64,000 bases of DNA from Pseudomonas eutrophicaquae (GTDB taxonomy: Bacteria; Pseudomonadota; Gammaproteobacteria; Pseudomonadales; Pseudomonadaceae), in assembly GCF_023544715.1 (NCBI RefSeq), contig NZ_JAMJEZ010000004.1, forward strand, positions 62,001 to 126,000, read 5' to 3'. Positions within the stretch are counted from its first letter, which is position 1, and the number at the start of each line of letters is the position of its first letter. A program made the position numbers and the translations under genes. Below are positions 1-10,600 of the stretch, in pieces. Below the pieces are notes generated by a model. It worked only from the letters and a program-made list of their open reading frames with translations. It made no database searches and was not told the DNA's origin.

Positions 1-232
1 TTCTGAACTCGCCGTAAAGCTGCGCGGCGAGGGTCTTGTTCGGGGCGAGGATCAGCGTCGGGCGCTGCACCTTCGCGATCACGTTGGCGATGCTGAAGGT
101 CTTGCCCGAGCCGGTCACCCCGAGCAGGGTCTGGTGCGACAGCCCCGCCTCCAGACCCTCGACCATCTGGCGAATCGCCTCGGGCTGATCGCCTGCCGGC
201 GTGAAACGGGTAACGAGCTTGAACGAAGACAT
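1..232 (-). CDS. uvrB: UvrABC system protein B, N-terminal part (cut by window start)
   Basis: Encodes the first 77 residues of UvrB, the damage-verifying helicase-like subunit of the UvrABC nucleotide excision repair complex. The N-terminus contains the typical GDQPEAI stretch, the Walker A motif GVTGSGKT at residues 38-45, and the [14 protein letters not shown] segment of helicase motif Ia, all diagnostic of UvrB. The start is the ATG complementary to 230-232. The gene runs off the left edge of the window, so most of the protein is not visible. It is divergent from the aminotransferase gene, with 184 bases between them; no clear LexA box was seen there. Confidence 0.97.
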   Translation of the reverse strand, partial: MSSFKLVTRFTPAGDQPEAIRQMVEGLEAGLSHQTLLGVTGSGKTFSIANVIAKVQRPTLILAPNKTLAAQLYGEFR

Positions 233-329
233 GCACACCTCGGGACCGGCATGCGCAGGCGACCGGCAACCGCCGCCTGCGCACGGATTTAGCCGGTGCT
301 GCATATCGCCGCACCGGGATGGGGCTGTC

Positions 330-335
330 TATAAT
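330..335 (+). promoter_or_regulatory. Candidate -10 element for the aminotransferase gene
   Basis: A perfect TATAAT lies 82 bases upstream of the aminotransferase start, in the divergent region with uvrB. No convincing -35 hexamer stands 16-18 bases upstream, so the assignment rests on the -10 alone. The complement also reads TATTAT, so the site could serve uvrB instead. Confidence 0.4.
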
Positions 336-416
336 ACCGCCCCATTCTGCGCACCCCCAGCCTGCCGAGCAGCCGGGTGCCATCCCGCCAACCCTCTCCC
401 CTGCGAGCTGCCGTAC

Positions 417-1613
417 ATGAGCCTGTTCTCTGCCGTCGAAATGGCGCCCCGTGATCCGATCCTGGGCCTCAACGAAGCCTTCAATGCCGACCCTCGTCCA
501 CACAAGGTCAACCTGGGCGTGGGCGTGTACTTCACCGAGGAAGGCCGCATCCCGCTGCTGCGCGCCGTGACCCTGGCCGAGCAGGCCCGCCTGGAAGCCC
601 GCGCACCACGCGGCTACCTGCCGATTGAGGGCATCGCCGCCTACGACAGCGCCGTGCAGAAGCTGCTGTTTGGCGAAGACTCGCCGCTGCTGGCCGAAGG
701 CCGCGTGGTCACCACCCAGTCGCTCGGCGGCACCGGCGCGCTGAAGACCGGCGCAGACTTCCTCAAGCGCCTGCTGCCTGACGCTGTGGTGGCGATCAGC
801 AACCCGAGCTGGGAGAACCACCGCGCGCTGTTCGAGTCCGCCGGCTTCACGGTCGAGAACTACCGCTACTACGACGCCGCGACCCAGGGCCTGAATCTTG
901 CCGGCATGCTGGAAGATCTGCGTGCCCTGCCAGAGCGCTCCATCGTCCTGCTGCACGCCTGCTGCCACAACCCGACCGGTGCCGACCTGACCTCGGCCGA
1001 CTGGCAACAGGTGCTGGAGGTGGTGCGCGAGCGCAACCACGTGCCGTTCCTCGATATCGCCTATCAGGGCTTTGGCGATGGCATCGCCGAGGATGCCGAA
1101 GCGGTGCGCCTGTTTGCCGCCTCGGGACTGGCGTTCTTTGTCGCCAGCTCCTTCTCCAAGTCGTTCTCGCTGTATGGCGAGCGCGTCGGCGCGCTGTCGA
1201 TCGTCACCGCCTCGAAGGAAGAAGCCGGCCGCGTGCTGTCGCAGGTCAAGCGCGTGATTCGCACCAACTACTCCAACCCGCCGACCCACGGTGCCAGCGT
1301 GGTGGCTGCGGTGCTCAACAGCCCGGAACTGCGCGCCCTCTGGGAAGAAGAACTGGGTGAGATGCGCCAGCGCATCAAGCAACTGCGCAGCAGCATGGTC
1401 GAGCAACTGGCCGCCCTCGGCGCCAAGCGCGACTTTGCCTTCGTCAACGAGCAGCGCGGCATGTTCTCCTACTCCGGCCTTACGCCCGAGCAGGTCGAGC
1501 ACCTGAAGAACGAGTTCGGGATCTACGCCGTTGGCACCGGGCGCATCTGTGTGGCCGCGCTGAACAGCCAGAACCTTGACGTGGTGACCCGCGCCATCGT
1601 CGAGGTGCTCTGA
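417..1613 (+). CDS. Aromatic/aspartate-type amino acid aminotransferase (class I, PLP-dependent)
   Basis: A 398-residue fold-type I aminotransferase that should move the amino group between aspartate or aromatic amino acids and 2-oxoglutarate in the cytosol. The PLP lysine is K249 in SSFSKSFSLYGERVG. HNPTGAD (184-190) and D213/Y216 in FLDIAYQG complete the cofactor pocket. Length and motifs match the AspC/TyrB group. The ATG at 417 is preferred because the upstream in-frame extension (from 201) overlaps the uvrB start and has no family similarity. Divergent from uvrB, an arrangement also known in Pseudomonas. Substrate preference (TyrB versus AspC) cannot be settled from sequence. Confidence 0.93.
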   Translation: MSLFSAVEMAPRDPILGLNEAFNADPRPHKVNLGVGVYFTEEGRIPLLRAVTLAEQARLEARAPRGYLPIEGIAAYDSAVQKLLFGEDSPLLAEGRVVTTQSLGGTGALKTGADFLKRLLPDAVVAISNPSWENHRALFESAGFTVENYRYYDAATQGLNLAGMLEDLRALPERSIVLLHACCHNPTGADLTSADWQQVLEVVRERNHVPFLDIAYQGFGDGIAEDAEAVRLFAASGLAFFVASSFSKSFSLYGERVGALSIVTASKEEAGRVLSQVKRVIRTNYSNPPTHGASVVAAVLNSPELRALWEEELGEMRQRIKQLRSSMVEQLAALGAKRDFAFVNEQRGMFSYSGLTPEQVEHLKNEFGIYAVGTGRICVAALNSQNLDVVTRAIVEVL

Positions 1614-1641
1614 GCCAGTCGGGAAGCCAGCCCGCCAAGGG

Positions 1642-1669
1642 TTGACTTCCCGTTACTGATCAGTAAGAT
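1642..1669 (+). promoter_or_regulatory. Promoter of tRNA-Asn
   Basis: TTGACT (1642-1647) and TAAGAT (1664-1669) are separated by 16 bases, a good sigma-70 match. The predicted start is a few bases before the mature tRNA end at 1682. This fits a short tRNA leader. Confidence 0.7.
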
Positions 1670-1681
1670 ACGCGCCGTTGT

Positions 1682-1757
1682 TCCGCGATAGCTCAGTCGG
1701 TAGAGCAAATGACTGTTAATCATTGGGTCCCTGGTTCGAGTCCAGGTCGCGGAGCCA
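1682..1757 (+). tRNA. tRNA-Asn (anticodon GTT)
   Basis: A 76-base cloverleaf with a perfect seven-pair acceptor stem (TCCGCGA with TCGCGGA), D arm, anticodon stem AATGA/TCATT with GTT at 1715-1717, a TTCGAGT T-loop and an encoded CCA tail. It delivers asparagine to AAC/AAU codons. It has its own promoter and is followed by a strong hairpin terminator. Confidence 0.98.
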
Positions 1758-1762
1758 GATTC

Positions 1763-1794
1763 AAAAGCCCTTGGTGAAAACCAAGGGCTTTTTT
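1763..1794. terminator. Bidirectional rho-independent terminator for tRNA-Asn and recD
   Basis: A 13-base-pair stem (1763-1775 with 1780-1792) closes a GAAA tetraloop. The stem is flanked by A-runs on one side and T-runs on the other, so it works in both directions. The recD stop codon (complement of 1793-1795) sits in the T-run, so the terminator is placed immediately at the recD end. Confidence 0.88.
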
Positions 1795-3952
1795 ATGCCC
1801 CCTGCAAACGCTCCAGCAAGCCACTGCGCCGCTGCACCCGGCGCTGTGCGGCCTCATCGAACACCGACGGGCGGCTCTCGATCAGACTGAAGTGCCGACG
1901 GGCCCGGGTGATGCCGGTATAGAGCAGCTCCTTGGTCAGCACCGGGCTCAGGCGATCGGGGAGAATCAGCGCGGTGTGGGTGAACTCCGAGCCCTGGGAC
2001 TTGTGCACGGTCATCGCAAAAACCGTCTCCACTGCACCCAGGCGGCTGGGCAGGATATAACGCAGCTCGCCCGAGCCATCGTTACGCGGGAAGGCGACCC
2101 GCAGCACGCAGCGCGGCGCCTTGCCGGGCTCTGCAGGCTCAGGCAGGCGCAGGGCGATGCCGATGTCGCCGTTCATCAGGCCCAGGCTGTAGTCGTTACG
2201 GGTCACCAGCACCGGGCGGCCCTCGTACCAGCCCTGATCGTTTTCCAGCAGCCCCGCGCGCTGCAGCGCCGCGGCAATGCGCGGGTTGAGGCCTTCAACG
2301 CCCCAGGCGCCCTTGCGCAGCGCGCAGAGCAGGCGAAATTCGTCGAAGGCCGCCAGCACCTGGCGGGCCCAGTCCGACCACGCGGCATCGGTCGGCGGAC
2401 AGTCCTCGGCCGGGCGCTGTGCCTGCAGCACCTGCAGATAGTGGGCATAACCGTGGGGCGTACCGGCCTCACGGGCCGGCAGGCCACCCAGCAGCAGGCG
2501 CTCCAGCGCGGCGTCCTGCTCGCCGCGCAGGCGCAGGGCATGCAGGTCACGGCGGGCCGCAGGCAGCATGGCGGGCGGCTCACTCGAAGACGACAACAGC
2601 GCTCCCCCGGCGGCAAGAATCGCCCGCGCCCGCGGTACATCGCAGGTATTCACCGCGCGGGCCAGCTGGCCGATCCCCGAATCACTGCCAAAGCGCCGCG
2701 AGTGGCGCAGCATCAGCGTGCGCTGCGCCAGCGGGTGGCTCCCGGCCGGGACGCTACGCAGCGTACTGCCCTGGGCGCGGGCCAGCGCCAGCAGATCGCC
2801 CGCACCCTCTGGCAGCAGCGCCTGCATCCAGGCCAGGGTCTGCGGCGTGTAGCAGCCGTCCTCGGCATCGCGGCACAGATCACCGAGCAGGGCGCCGGCC
2901 TCCACCGAGGCCAACTGGTCCTTGTCGCCGAGCAGGATCAGCCGGGCATGGGACGGCAGCGCGTCGAGCACGCAGGCCATCATTTCCAGGTCGATCATCG
3001 AGGCTTCATCGATCACCAGCACATCGAGCGGCAGCGGATTGCCGGCGTGGTGGCGGAAGTGCCGGCTATCCGGCCGGCTGCCAAGCAGGCGGTGCAAGGT
3101 GGTGACTTCACTGGGAATCGCCGCCCGTACCGCATCCGCCACCGGCAGCGAGGCGACCTGGGCACCGATGGATTCGGTGAGGCGCGCCGCAGCCTTGCCG
3201 GTCGGCGCGGCCAGGCGGATGCGCAGCGGCTGACCGGCCGTCAGCGCCGGCCCCTGCAGCAGCGCCAGCAGGCGCACCACCGTGGTGGTCTTGCCGGTGC
3301 CGGGGCCGCCGGTGATCAGGCTGAAGCGCCCGCGCACGGCCAGCGCGCAGGCGAGTTTCTGCCAGTCGATCAGCACCTGGCCGGCAAGCGTCGGCGGCTC
3401 GCCGAACAGACCCGCAAGCCGGACTTCCAGATCAGCTGGAGCTGCGCTGGACTCACCCAGCCGGGTGGCGATGGCCTCTGCCACGCGCTGCTCGTAATCC
3501 CAGTAACGGCGCAGGTACAGCCGCTCGCCACGCAGCACCAGCGGCGCAGCCGAGGCCAGACCGTCCACGCTCACCAGTGCGCTGCCTTGTAGTGCCACCT
3601 GCCAGTCGGCCAGCGACACGCCGGTCAGAATTTGTGAGGGCAGCAGGGTCGCACGCGCCGCATCCTCGCCTTCTGGCGGTAGCGACATGGCAAAGTCCGG
3701 GCTGGCCAGGGTGGCGGCCAGATCCAGGCAGACATGGCCGTGGCCGAGCTGGTGGCTGGCCAGCGCCGCGGCCAGCAGCACCAGCGGCGGGCTGCCTTCG
3801 TCCAGCTCGTGGAAAAAGGTCACCAGTGCCTGGTCGAGGGCCCGCAGCCAGCCCTTGTCGACCCAGGCCTCCAGCAGTGCCAGCAGACTGGCGGCATCCT
3901 GCAGTGGCTCTGCACGGCCAAGGCCGCTGGACAGGGAGGGTAATTCGCTCAT
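1793..3952 (-). CDS. recD: Exodeoxyribonuclease V alpha subunit RecD
   Basis: 719-residue superfamily 1B 5'-3' helicase, the fast motor subunit of RecBCD, which resects double-strand breaks and is regulated by Chi. Walker A is GGPGTGKT at 215-222. VLVIDEASMID (motif II), LLGDKDQLASVEAGALLGD (motif III), TVHKSQGSEF (motif V) and LLYTGITRAR (motif VI) follow in order. It is about 110 residues longer than E. coli RecD, mainly between motifs III and V. Its ATG overlaps the recB stop as ATGA, so translation is coupled; it is the last gene of recC-recB-recD. Confidence 0.97.
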   Translation of the reverse strand: MSELPSLSSGLGRAEPLQDAASLLALLEAWVDKGWLRALDQALVTFFHELDEGSPPLVLLAAALASHQLGHGHVCLDLAATLASPDFAMSLPPEGEDAARATLLPSQILTGVSLADWQVALQGSALVSVDGLASAAPLVLRGERLYLRRYWDYEQRVAEAIATRLGESSAAPADLEVRLAGLFGEPPTLAGQVLIDWQKLACALAVRGRFSLITGGPGTGKTTTVVRLLALLQGPALTAGQPLRIRLAAPTGKAAARLTESIGAQVASLPVADAVRAAIPSEVTTLHRLLGSRPDSRHFRHHAGNPLPLDVLVIDEASMIDLEMMACVLDALPSHARLILLGDKDQLASVEAGALLGDLCRDAEDGCYTPQTLAWMQALLPEGAGDLLALARAQGSTLRSVPAGSHPLAQRTLMLRHSRRFGSDSGIGQLARAVNTCDVPRARAILAAGGALLSSSSEPPAMLPAARRDLHALRLRGEQDAALERLLLGGLPAREAGTPHGYAHYLQVLQAQRPAEDCPPTDAAWSDWARQVLAAFDEFRLLCALRKGAWGVEGLNPRIAAALQRAGLLENDQGWYEGRPVLVTRNDYSLGLMNGDIGIALRLPEPAEPGKAPRCVLRVAFPRNDGSGELRYILPSRLGAVETVFAMTVHKSQGSEFTHTALILPDRLSPVLTKELLYTGITRARRHFSLIESRPSVFDEAAQRRVQRRSGLLERLQGA

Positions 3953-6900
3953 GCTATGGCCTCCGGCATCGGTTGTTGAGCTCCACGAAACAGCGCATCC
4001 AGCGCCTCGATCAGCGCCCGTGGCGGACGGGCATGGTGGATACCCTGCGCTGCCCCGCGGCTGCCGCGCAGGAACAGGTAGAGCGCACCACCGATGTGAG
4101 TGTCGTAGTCGTAGTCCAGCAGACGCAGGCGCAGCTGACGGTGCAGCGCCAGCAGATACAGCACGTACTGCAGATCGTAGCGCCGCGCCATCACGGCGGC
4201 CTGCATGGCCTCAGCGCTGTAGGCGGCATCGCCCTCGCCCAGCCAGTTGGATTTGTAGTCGATCAGGTAGTAGCGCCCGTCGTGCTCGAACACCAGGTCG
4301 ATGAAGCCCTTTAACATGCCGTTGAGGGTGTCGCGGCTCAGCGCCGGACGCGCCACACCGGGCAGCACATGCTGGCAGACCAGCCGGTCGATCTGCGGCA
4401 CATCGACCGCACGGGCCTCGAACCAGAACTCCAGCTCCGGCTGGTAATGCTGCAGCTCAGCCAGCGCCACGGCGCGGCCCGCGTCCAGCGCCAGCGGCTG
4501 GGCGATCAGCGCCTGCAGCCAGTCGCCGAGCGGCTCGATCCAGACATTGAGGCCGCGCCGCTGGCAACGCCGGGCGATCTGCTCACGCAGCCGCGCCGGG
4601 TCTGCGGCGCAGGCCGCAAAGCCCTCGCGGCCGGCCAGCTCCAGCAGGCCATGCAGAAAGGTGCCGGGATTGGGACCGCGCGGGAAGCGGTGCAGGCTCG
4701 GCACCTCGCTGGCCGCCAGCGGCATGGCAACGTGCTCGCGCTCATCGTCGGCGATCTTCTGCGCGGCCGGGCTGTCCGGGGCGGCGTCCTCGAAGCGCTG
4801 CAGCGGTGCCGGCGCTTCATCGGTACGCAGGGCGCTGTAGGAGGCAATCCACCAGTGTTCAGCCGCCTTGCGCGCCGGCGTGCGCCACTGCACCGCACCG
4901 GGCGCGGCTGCCACATCGCACAGGCGCTGGGGATCTGCCGCCGGCGCCGGGCAGCGCACGCTGGCCGCGGGCAACAGCAGCGGATCGATCCAGCCGGGCA
5001 GCGCGGCGCTGTCGGTCAATGCCGCGCCGCCGCCGAGCAGATAGCCGAGCGCGGACCGGTGCAGCTGGGAGCTCTTGCCGTTGCCGCGCTTGATGTCGGC
5101 AACGCCCAGCCAGCAGGCATGCCGGGCGCGGGTCAGCCCCACATAGAGCAGGCGCAGGTCTTCAGCGAGGCGCTCCTGTTCGGCCTGGGCGAGCTGCTCG
5201 GCGTCCGGCTGTAGCACCAGGCGGCGCTGCTGACCATCATGGATCTGCTGCGGCCGCCCCGCCTCGGCCGGGCGGAAGGCGCAGACGAAGGGCAAAAACA
5301 CCAGCGGGTATTCAAGCCCCTTGGATTTATGGATGGTCACCACCCGCACCAGCGCCGCATCGCTCTCCAGACGCAGCACCTGCTCGTCGGCCGCATCGCC
5401 GCTGCCTTCCAGCAACTCGCCCAGATGGCGGATCAGCGCCTGTTCACCGTCGAGGGTGGTGGCGGCCTGCTGCAGCAGCTCCGCCAGATGCAGCAGGTTG
5501 GTCAGCGCGCGCTCGCCGTCGCGGCGGCTCATCAGCTGCTGCGGCAGCTTCAACTCGTGGAGCAGGCGATGCAGCATCGGCAGCACGCCCTGGCGCTGCC
5601 AGCGCTGGCGGTAGTCACGGAACTGCATGACCCACCGCTCCCAGCGGCGCTCATCGCGGCTCAGCTCATCGAGCTGCGCCAGGCTCAGGCCCAGGGTACG
5701 GGTGGCCAGCGCAGCGCGCAGGCGACGATCGACATCCGGCTCGGCGCAGGCGCGCAGCCAAAGCAGCAGGTCGTGGGCTTCCTGGCTGGCGAATACCGAG
5801 TCCTTGTCGGACAGGTAGACACTGCGCACCCCGCGCTGCGCCAGCGCCTCGCGGATCGCCCGCGCCTCGCCGCCATCGCGCACCAGCACGGCGATGTCGC
5901 CGGGGGCCAGAGGCTCAAAGCGGTCGGCACGCTGGAAACCAGCCTGCCCCCGCTGCCCCCGCTCGAGCAGGCGGACGATCTCGCTGGCGCTGCGCGCAGC
6001 CATCTCGGTGCGGTAGTGGCCGGAGGCCAGCGCCGCCTCGCTGGGCAGGTGCCAGAAGGTCAGCGCCGGCTGCGCAGAGCCCTCGACCTGCCAGACCTCC
6101 TTGCGCCCGGCCGCCCGTACCGGAAGGTACGGCAGCGGGTTGTCATCCGGCTCGCGGAACAGGAAGGCACCGCGCCCCGTCGGGCGCTGCTCGGCGTGCA
6201 GGAATACCTGGTTGACCGCCTCGACCAGCGCATGGCTGGAGCGAAAGTTAGTATCGAGGTTGGCATGCCGCCCAGCGGTGGCGCGGCGGGCCTTCAGGTA
6301 GGTGTGGATGTCGGCACCGCGGAAGGCGTAGATCGCCTGCTTGGGATCGCCGATCAACAGCAGCGTGGTATCCGGCGCATTGCGCTCGATGCGGTAAATG
6401 GCATCAAAGATGCGGTACTGCAGCGGGTCGGTGTCCTGGAACTCGTCGATCATCGCCACCGGGAACTGCTCGCGGATCACCGCGGCGAGACGCTCGCCAT
6501 TGGGGCCTTGCAGGGCGGCATCGAGGCGCACCAGCATGTCGTCGAAGCCCATTTCCGCGCGGCGGCGCTTTTCCGTCTCAAAGCGCGCGGCAATCCAGCC
6601 GGCAGCATGCTGCAGGGCGCTGTCGCCCGGCCCGGCCAGGGCGGCGAGGCGCGACTCGAGGGTTTGCATATCGTTGAGGGCGGCGAGAACGCGCTCGCTC
6701 AGACTCAGGTCTGCCAGAGTCACTCCGTTGGCACAGGCATCCTTTAAACCCTGCTGCGTAAAGCGCTTGAAATAGTCGCCCTTGAATGACAGCTCACCCG
6801 TACCGTTGCACCAGTCGTCGAGCATCTGCAGGCGCGCTGCAAGGCTGCTGGCGGAGAGCTTGGTACCGTTGAACTGCCCGGCTGCGCTGGCCTGCTCATA

Positions 6901-7644
6901 GGTCGTCCGCACCTCGGGTAGCCAATCGCGCCAGGGCTGTTTGAGGCGATCGAGCGCCGCCTCGCACGCGGCCAGATTGCGCCCGAGCCGCTCGCTCAGC
7001 GGCTCACCGGGCGCAGCCAGCCCTTCGCCGAGCAGCGGGCGCACCTGGCCCAGCAAACTGCCGGGGTGCTGCCACTGCTTGATCACCCAGTCCAGCGCCG
7101 CGCCGTCCAATGCATAGCAGTGCTGGCGCCAGTAATCGCGGGCCACCTCGGCGAGCAGTTCGCTGTGGTCGGTCTGCAGGGTCTGGGTGAACAGGCTGCC
7201 GCTGTCGAAGGCATGTTCGCGCAGCATGCGCTGGCACCAGCTGTGGATGGTGGAGACGGCCGCCTCGTCCATCCACTGCGCAGCCAGCTCCAGATCGCGG
7301 GCACGGGCCGGCCAGTCGGCCGGATCGATATCGCCGCGCAGCTGCTGGAGCAGGTCATCGCCCGGCTCCTCGCCACGAAAGACCCGCGCCGCCTCGACCA
7401 GCCGGGCACGGATGCGGTCGCGCAGCTCGCGGGTGGCAGCATCGGTAAAGGTCACCACAAGGATCTGCGGCGGCAGCAGCGCACGACCAAAGGCGGCCGC
7501 CTCGCCGTGGCCGAGCACCAGACGCAGGTACAGCGCGGAGATGGTGTAGGTCTTGCCGGTGCCGGCGCTGGCCTCGATCAGCCGGCTGCCCTGCAGCGGC
7601 AGTTGTAGCGCCAGCGGGCGCGAAGGGGCGGTGGGCTGGCTCAT
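3949..7644 (-). CDS. recB: Exodeoxyribonuclease V beta subunit RecB
   Basis: 1231-residue 3'-5' UvrD-family helicase plus nuclease subunit of RecBCD; it unwinds DNA, cleaves it and loads RecA at double-strand breaks. EASAGTGKT near residues 24-32 is Walker A, and MIDEFQDTDPLQYRIFD is motif II. VTIHKSKGLEYPLVFLP and LRLLYVGLTRAR are late helicase motifs. The C-terminal nuclease shows GFIDLVFEH followed by LIDYKSNWLG, with the metal-binding Asp residues and Lys. The ATG at 7642-7644 is chosen because it overlaps the recC stop as ATGA; an upstream in-frame extension lies inside recC. Confidence 0.97.
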   Translation of the reverse strand: MSQPTAPSRPLALQLPLQGSRLIEASAGTGKTYTISALYLRLVLGHGEAAAFGRALLPPQILVVTFTDAATRELRDRIRARLVEAARVFRGEEPGDDLLQQLRGDIDPADWPARARDLELAAQWMDEAAVSTIHSWCQRMLREHAFDSGSLFTQTLQTDHSELLAEVARDYWRQHCYALDGAALDWVIKQWQHPGSLLGQVRPLLGEGLAAPGEPLSERLGRNLAACEAALDRLKQPWRDWLPEVRTTYEQASAAGQFNGTKLSASSLAARLQMLDDWCNGTGELSFKGDYFKRFTQQGLKDACANGVTLADLSLSERVLAALNDMQTLESRLAALAGPGDSALQHAAGWIAARFETEKRRRAEMGFDDMLVRLDAALQGPNGERLAAVIREQFPVAMIDEFQDTDPLQYRIFDAIYRIERNAPDTTLLLIGDPKQAIYAFRGADIHTYLKARRATAGRHANLDTNFRSSHALVEAVNQVFLHAEQRPTGRGAFLFREPDDNPLPYLPVRAAGRKEVWQVEGSAQPALTFWHLPSEAALASGHYRTEMAARSASEIVRLLERGQRGQAGFQRADRFEPLAPGDIAVLVRDGGEARAIREALAQRGVRSVYLSDKDSVFASQEAHDLLLWLRACAEPDVDRRLRAALATRTLGLSLAQLDELSRDERRWERWVMQFRDYRQRWQRQGVLPMLHRLLHELKLPQQLMSRRDGERALTNLLHLAELLQQAATTLDGEQALIRHLGELLEGSGDAADEQVLRLESDAALVRVVTIHKSKGLEYPLVFLPFVCAFRPAEAGRPQQIHDGQQRRLVLQPDAEQLAQAEQERLAEDLRLLYVGLTRARHACWLGVADIKRGNGKSSQLHRSALGYLLGGGAALTDSAALPGWIDPLLLPAASVRCPAPAADPQRLCDVAAAPGAVQWRTPARKAAEHWWIASYSALRTDEAPAPLQRFEDAAPDSPAAQKIADDEREHVAMPLAASEVPSLHRFPRGPNPGTFLHGLLELAGREGFAACAADPARLREQIARRCQRRGLNVWIEPLGDWLQALIAQPLALDAGRAVALAELQHYQPELEFWFEARAVDVPQIDRLVCQHVLPGVARPALSRDTLNGMLKGFIDLVFEHDGRYYLIDYKSNWLGEGDAAYSAEAMQAAVMARRYDLQYVLYLLALHRQLRLRLLDYDYDTHIGGALYLFLRGSRGAAQGIHHARPPRALIEALDALFRGAQQPMPEAIA

Positions 7645-10600
7645 GGGCACTCCTGCTCCTCGAGGATGGTAATAGGGGCGGCGATCAAGGGCTGGTACAG
7701 CGTCTGGCTCCATTCGGCGAAGTCGCCGTCAGCACTCAGCGCGGCAAAGTCCGGGTACTGGCGGCGCAGGCTGGCGCTCTCATAGCGCTCGCCGCCGCCC
7801 TGATGCTCGTCGCCGTCATAAGCCTTGCCAGCTGCGCTCGCGGCCTTGTCCTCGCCCTTGCCCAGCGCGCCGAGCCAGGCGCAGGCGCTCTTCAGCGCCA
7901 CCGGCAGCGGTGCGTTGAGGCCGGCGGCGTAACTCTCCAGCCAGGACTTGAGCACCTGCTTTGCGGCCTCCGGCTTCAGTGCGGCGATCTGCACGCTGAC
8001 ATCCTCGCCGACCAGCAAAGTGGTCAGCGATTCGCCGCAGGTACAGGCCAGCACATGAAGTACCCAGGGGCGCAGCAGGCGGTGCCATTTCCAGTCCTTG
8101 CCGTGGCGCAGCGCACCGGCCTGCAGCTCGATGCGTGCCAGTGCGTCCGCCGGGTTGCGGCGCAGCTGGCCGAGCCAGCCGTCCAGGGTCAGTTCGACCG
8201 TGCCTTGATCCGCGCCAAGGCTCACGCGCTGCGACCAGTGCAGCGGGCGCGGTGAGTCAAGGCGCTGCGGCCACTGTGCACTGAGCGCCTGCAGGCGCTG
8301 CAACTGAGCGGACAGCGGCTGACGCAGGTGCGCGCCGAGGCGCTCGCCAAAGCCGGCCAGTGGCAGGCGGCCACTGCGCGCCAGACGCGCGGCCGCCGCC
8401 TGCAGTGCCTGCTCGACCTGCGCCCCGCTTTCATCCAGCGCCAGACAGGCGGCTTCCAAGAGTTCCTGGCGCAGCTGGTGACGCTCTAGACCATCGAGGC
8501 CGAACGGCTCCTCGTCGAGCTGGGCGCGGGCATCCTCGTCGAGATGCACGCCAAGCCGGCGGGTGAAGAAGAACTTGACCGGATCGCGCAGAAAACCCTG
8601 CAGGCTTTCCGGGGTCAGCGCCAGTGCCTCCTGCAAGGGCGGTAGCGGCGCGTCAGCCGCTGCTGCAGGGCTGTCCAGCGGCGCCTCGTGCAGCGTCGCC
8701 CATTCGCGGGCATAGCTGAACAGCGCCGGCTGCTTGTCCATGAAGTGCTCGCCCATGAAATAGGCGCGGCCAAACGGCTGCAGCGGATGCACGGTGGTCA
8801 GCGCCTTGAGCAGCGGCGGCGTCTTGTCCAAGGGGTCCGGCTGGCAGGCCGGATCGGTCTCGACCAGCTGCCAACCGCTGGCCAGATGGTCGCGCAGCTG
8901 GCCGATCAGCACCGAGGCGGGCCGCTCGCTGTTGTCGCGCACGCTGCGCCCCACCCAGCTGATGTACAGCCGCTTGCGGGCCGCCAGCAGGGCTTCGAGC
9001 AGCAGATAGCGGTCGTCCTCGCGGCGTGAGCGGTCGCCGGGGCGGTAGTCGCCGGCCATCAGGTCAAAGTCCAGCGTGGTGACGCTGCGCGGGTATTCGC
9101 CATCGTGCATGCCGAGCAGACAGACCATGCGGAACGGGATGGCGCGCATTGGCATCAGGGTGCAGAAGTTCACCGCGCCGGCGAGAAAGCGCTGGCTGAG
9201 GCGACCCTGATCCAGTGCGCCCAGCCAGGCCTCGCGCACCACATTCAGCGGCAGCGCTTCCTCAAGGTTCACGCCCTCGCAGAGCGCCAGCCAGTCGTCC
9301 AACGCTTCCTGCAGCTGGCCGAGCAGCAGCTCATCGCGGGCCTCCCCGGCACTGAAGAAACCTGCGAGCAACTCGCGTAGGATCTCGCCCCAGGCGGCGG
9401 GCGGGGCCGGCTGGGCCAGACGCGCGTAGAGCGCATCGAGCGCATCGAGCAGGCGCACCAGCGGGCCGATCAGCACCGCGTCCAGACCGCCGATCTCATC
9501 GAACGGCTCGATTTCGCCCCAGGCCGCGCCCTGCCCCACCGCGTAGCCAAGCAGCATGCGGCGCAGGCCGAAACGCCAGGTGTTCTGCTCCAGATCGCCC
9601 GGCAGGCCAAGGGCGGCACGGCGCTCGGCATCCAGCCCCCAGCGAATGCCGGCGCCCTCGATCCAGCGCTGCAAGGTCGGCAGCTCGCGCTCATCGATGC
9701 CAAAGCGTGCGCGCAGCGCCGGCACATCGAGCAGATCGAGCACTTCGCTGACACTCAGGCGGCTCTCCGGCAGCTTCAGCAGATGCTCAAGCGCAATCAG
9801 CAGCGGCTCGCAGCCGCGCTGCCCCTGATCGGACAGCGTGAAGGGGATGTAACGCCAGTCCTCCTGAGCATACTGACCGAACACCGCCTGAATGTGCGGC
9901 GCGTAGGTGTTGACGTCGGGGACCATGACGATGATGTCGCGCGGGCGCAGCGCCGGGTCGGTGGCGAAGGCCTCCAGCAGCTGGTCATGGAGAATCTCCA
10001 CCTCGCGCTGGGCGCTGTGGGCGATGTGAAAGCGCAGCGAGTGATCGCAGGCCGGATCGACGGCGGGCCACTGCGTGCGGGTTTCCTCAAGGCTGCGCAG
10101 TTCGAGGATGTCGCTCTGCAATTGGCCGAGCAGATGACCCGGCGCCTCGTCCTCGTCGAACAGGTCGATACGCTGACCGATGGCGGCAAAACGCTCACGG
10201 TAGTGCTCAGGATCATCGTGCTGATCAAGCAGGTTGATGTAGTCACGCCCCTGCTTGCCCCAGGCGGCCAGCAGCGGGTGGGCATGCTGGTGCAGCGCGT
10301 CAGCCGACAGGCTCGGCAGCCGGCCGCCCTTGCGCTGCTGGCGACGGTACTGGTGACGCAGCAGATCCTGATCGGGAACGATGTCGCCCCAGTGATGCCG
10401 GCAGGGGTTGTGGACGCAGAGCAGCACCTGGCTGAAGCGCGCCATCGCCGCCAGCGCTTCGACTGCCTGGGCCGGCAGCGAAGAAATGCCAAACACGATC
10501 ACCCGGCGCGGCAAGCCGTGTGGCCGCTGCTCGGCGCCGCGCAGCGCCTCCAGAAAGCGCGGATGCACCCCGGCGCGGCTCTCGGCCGCCTGATCACGAC

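Noticed and set aside
201-416. 72-codon upstream extension of the aminotransferase
   Set aside because: Begins inside uvrB on the other strand and shows no conserved sequence; the family N-terminus begins at the ATG at 417.
1892-3592. Long open frame on the plus strand opposite recD
   Set aside because: No family similarity; codon composition is that of an antisense high-GC frame.
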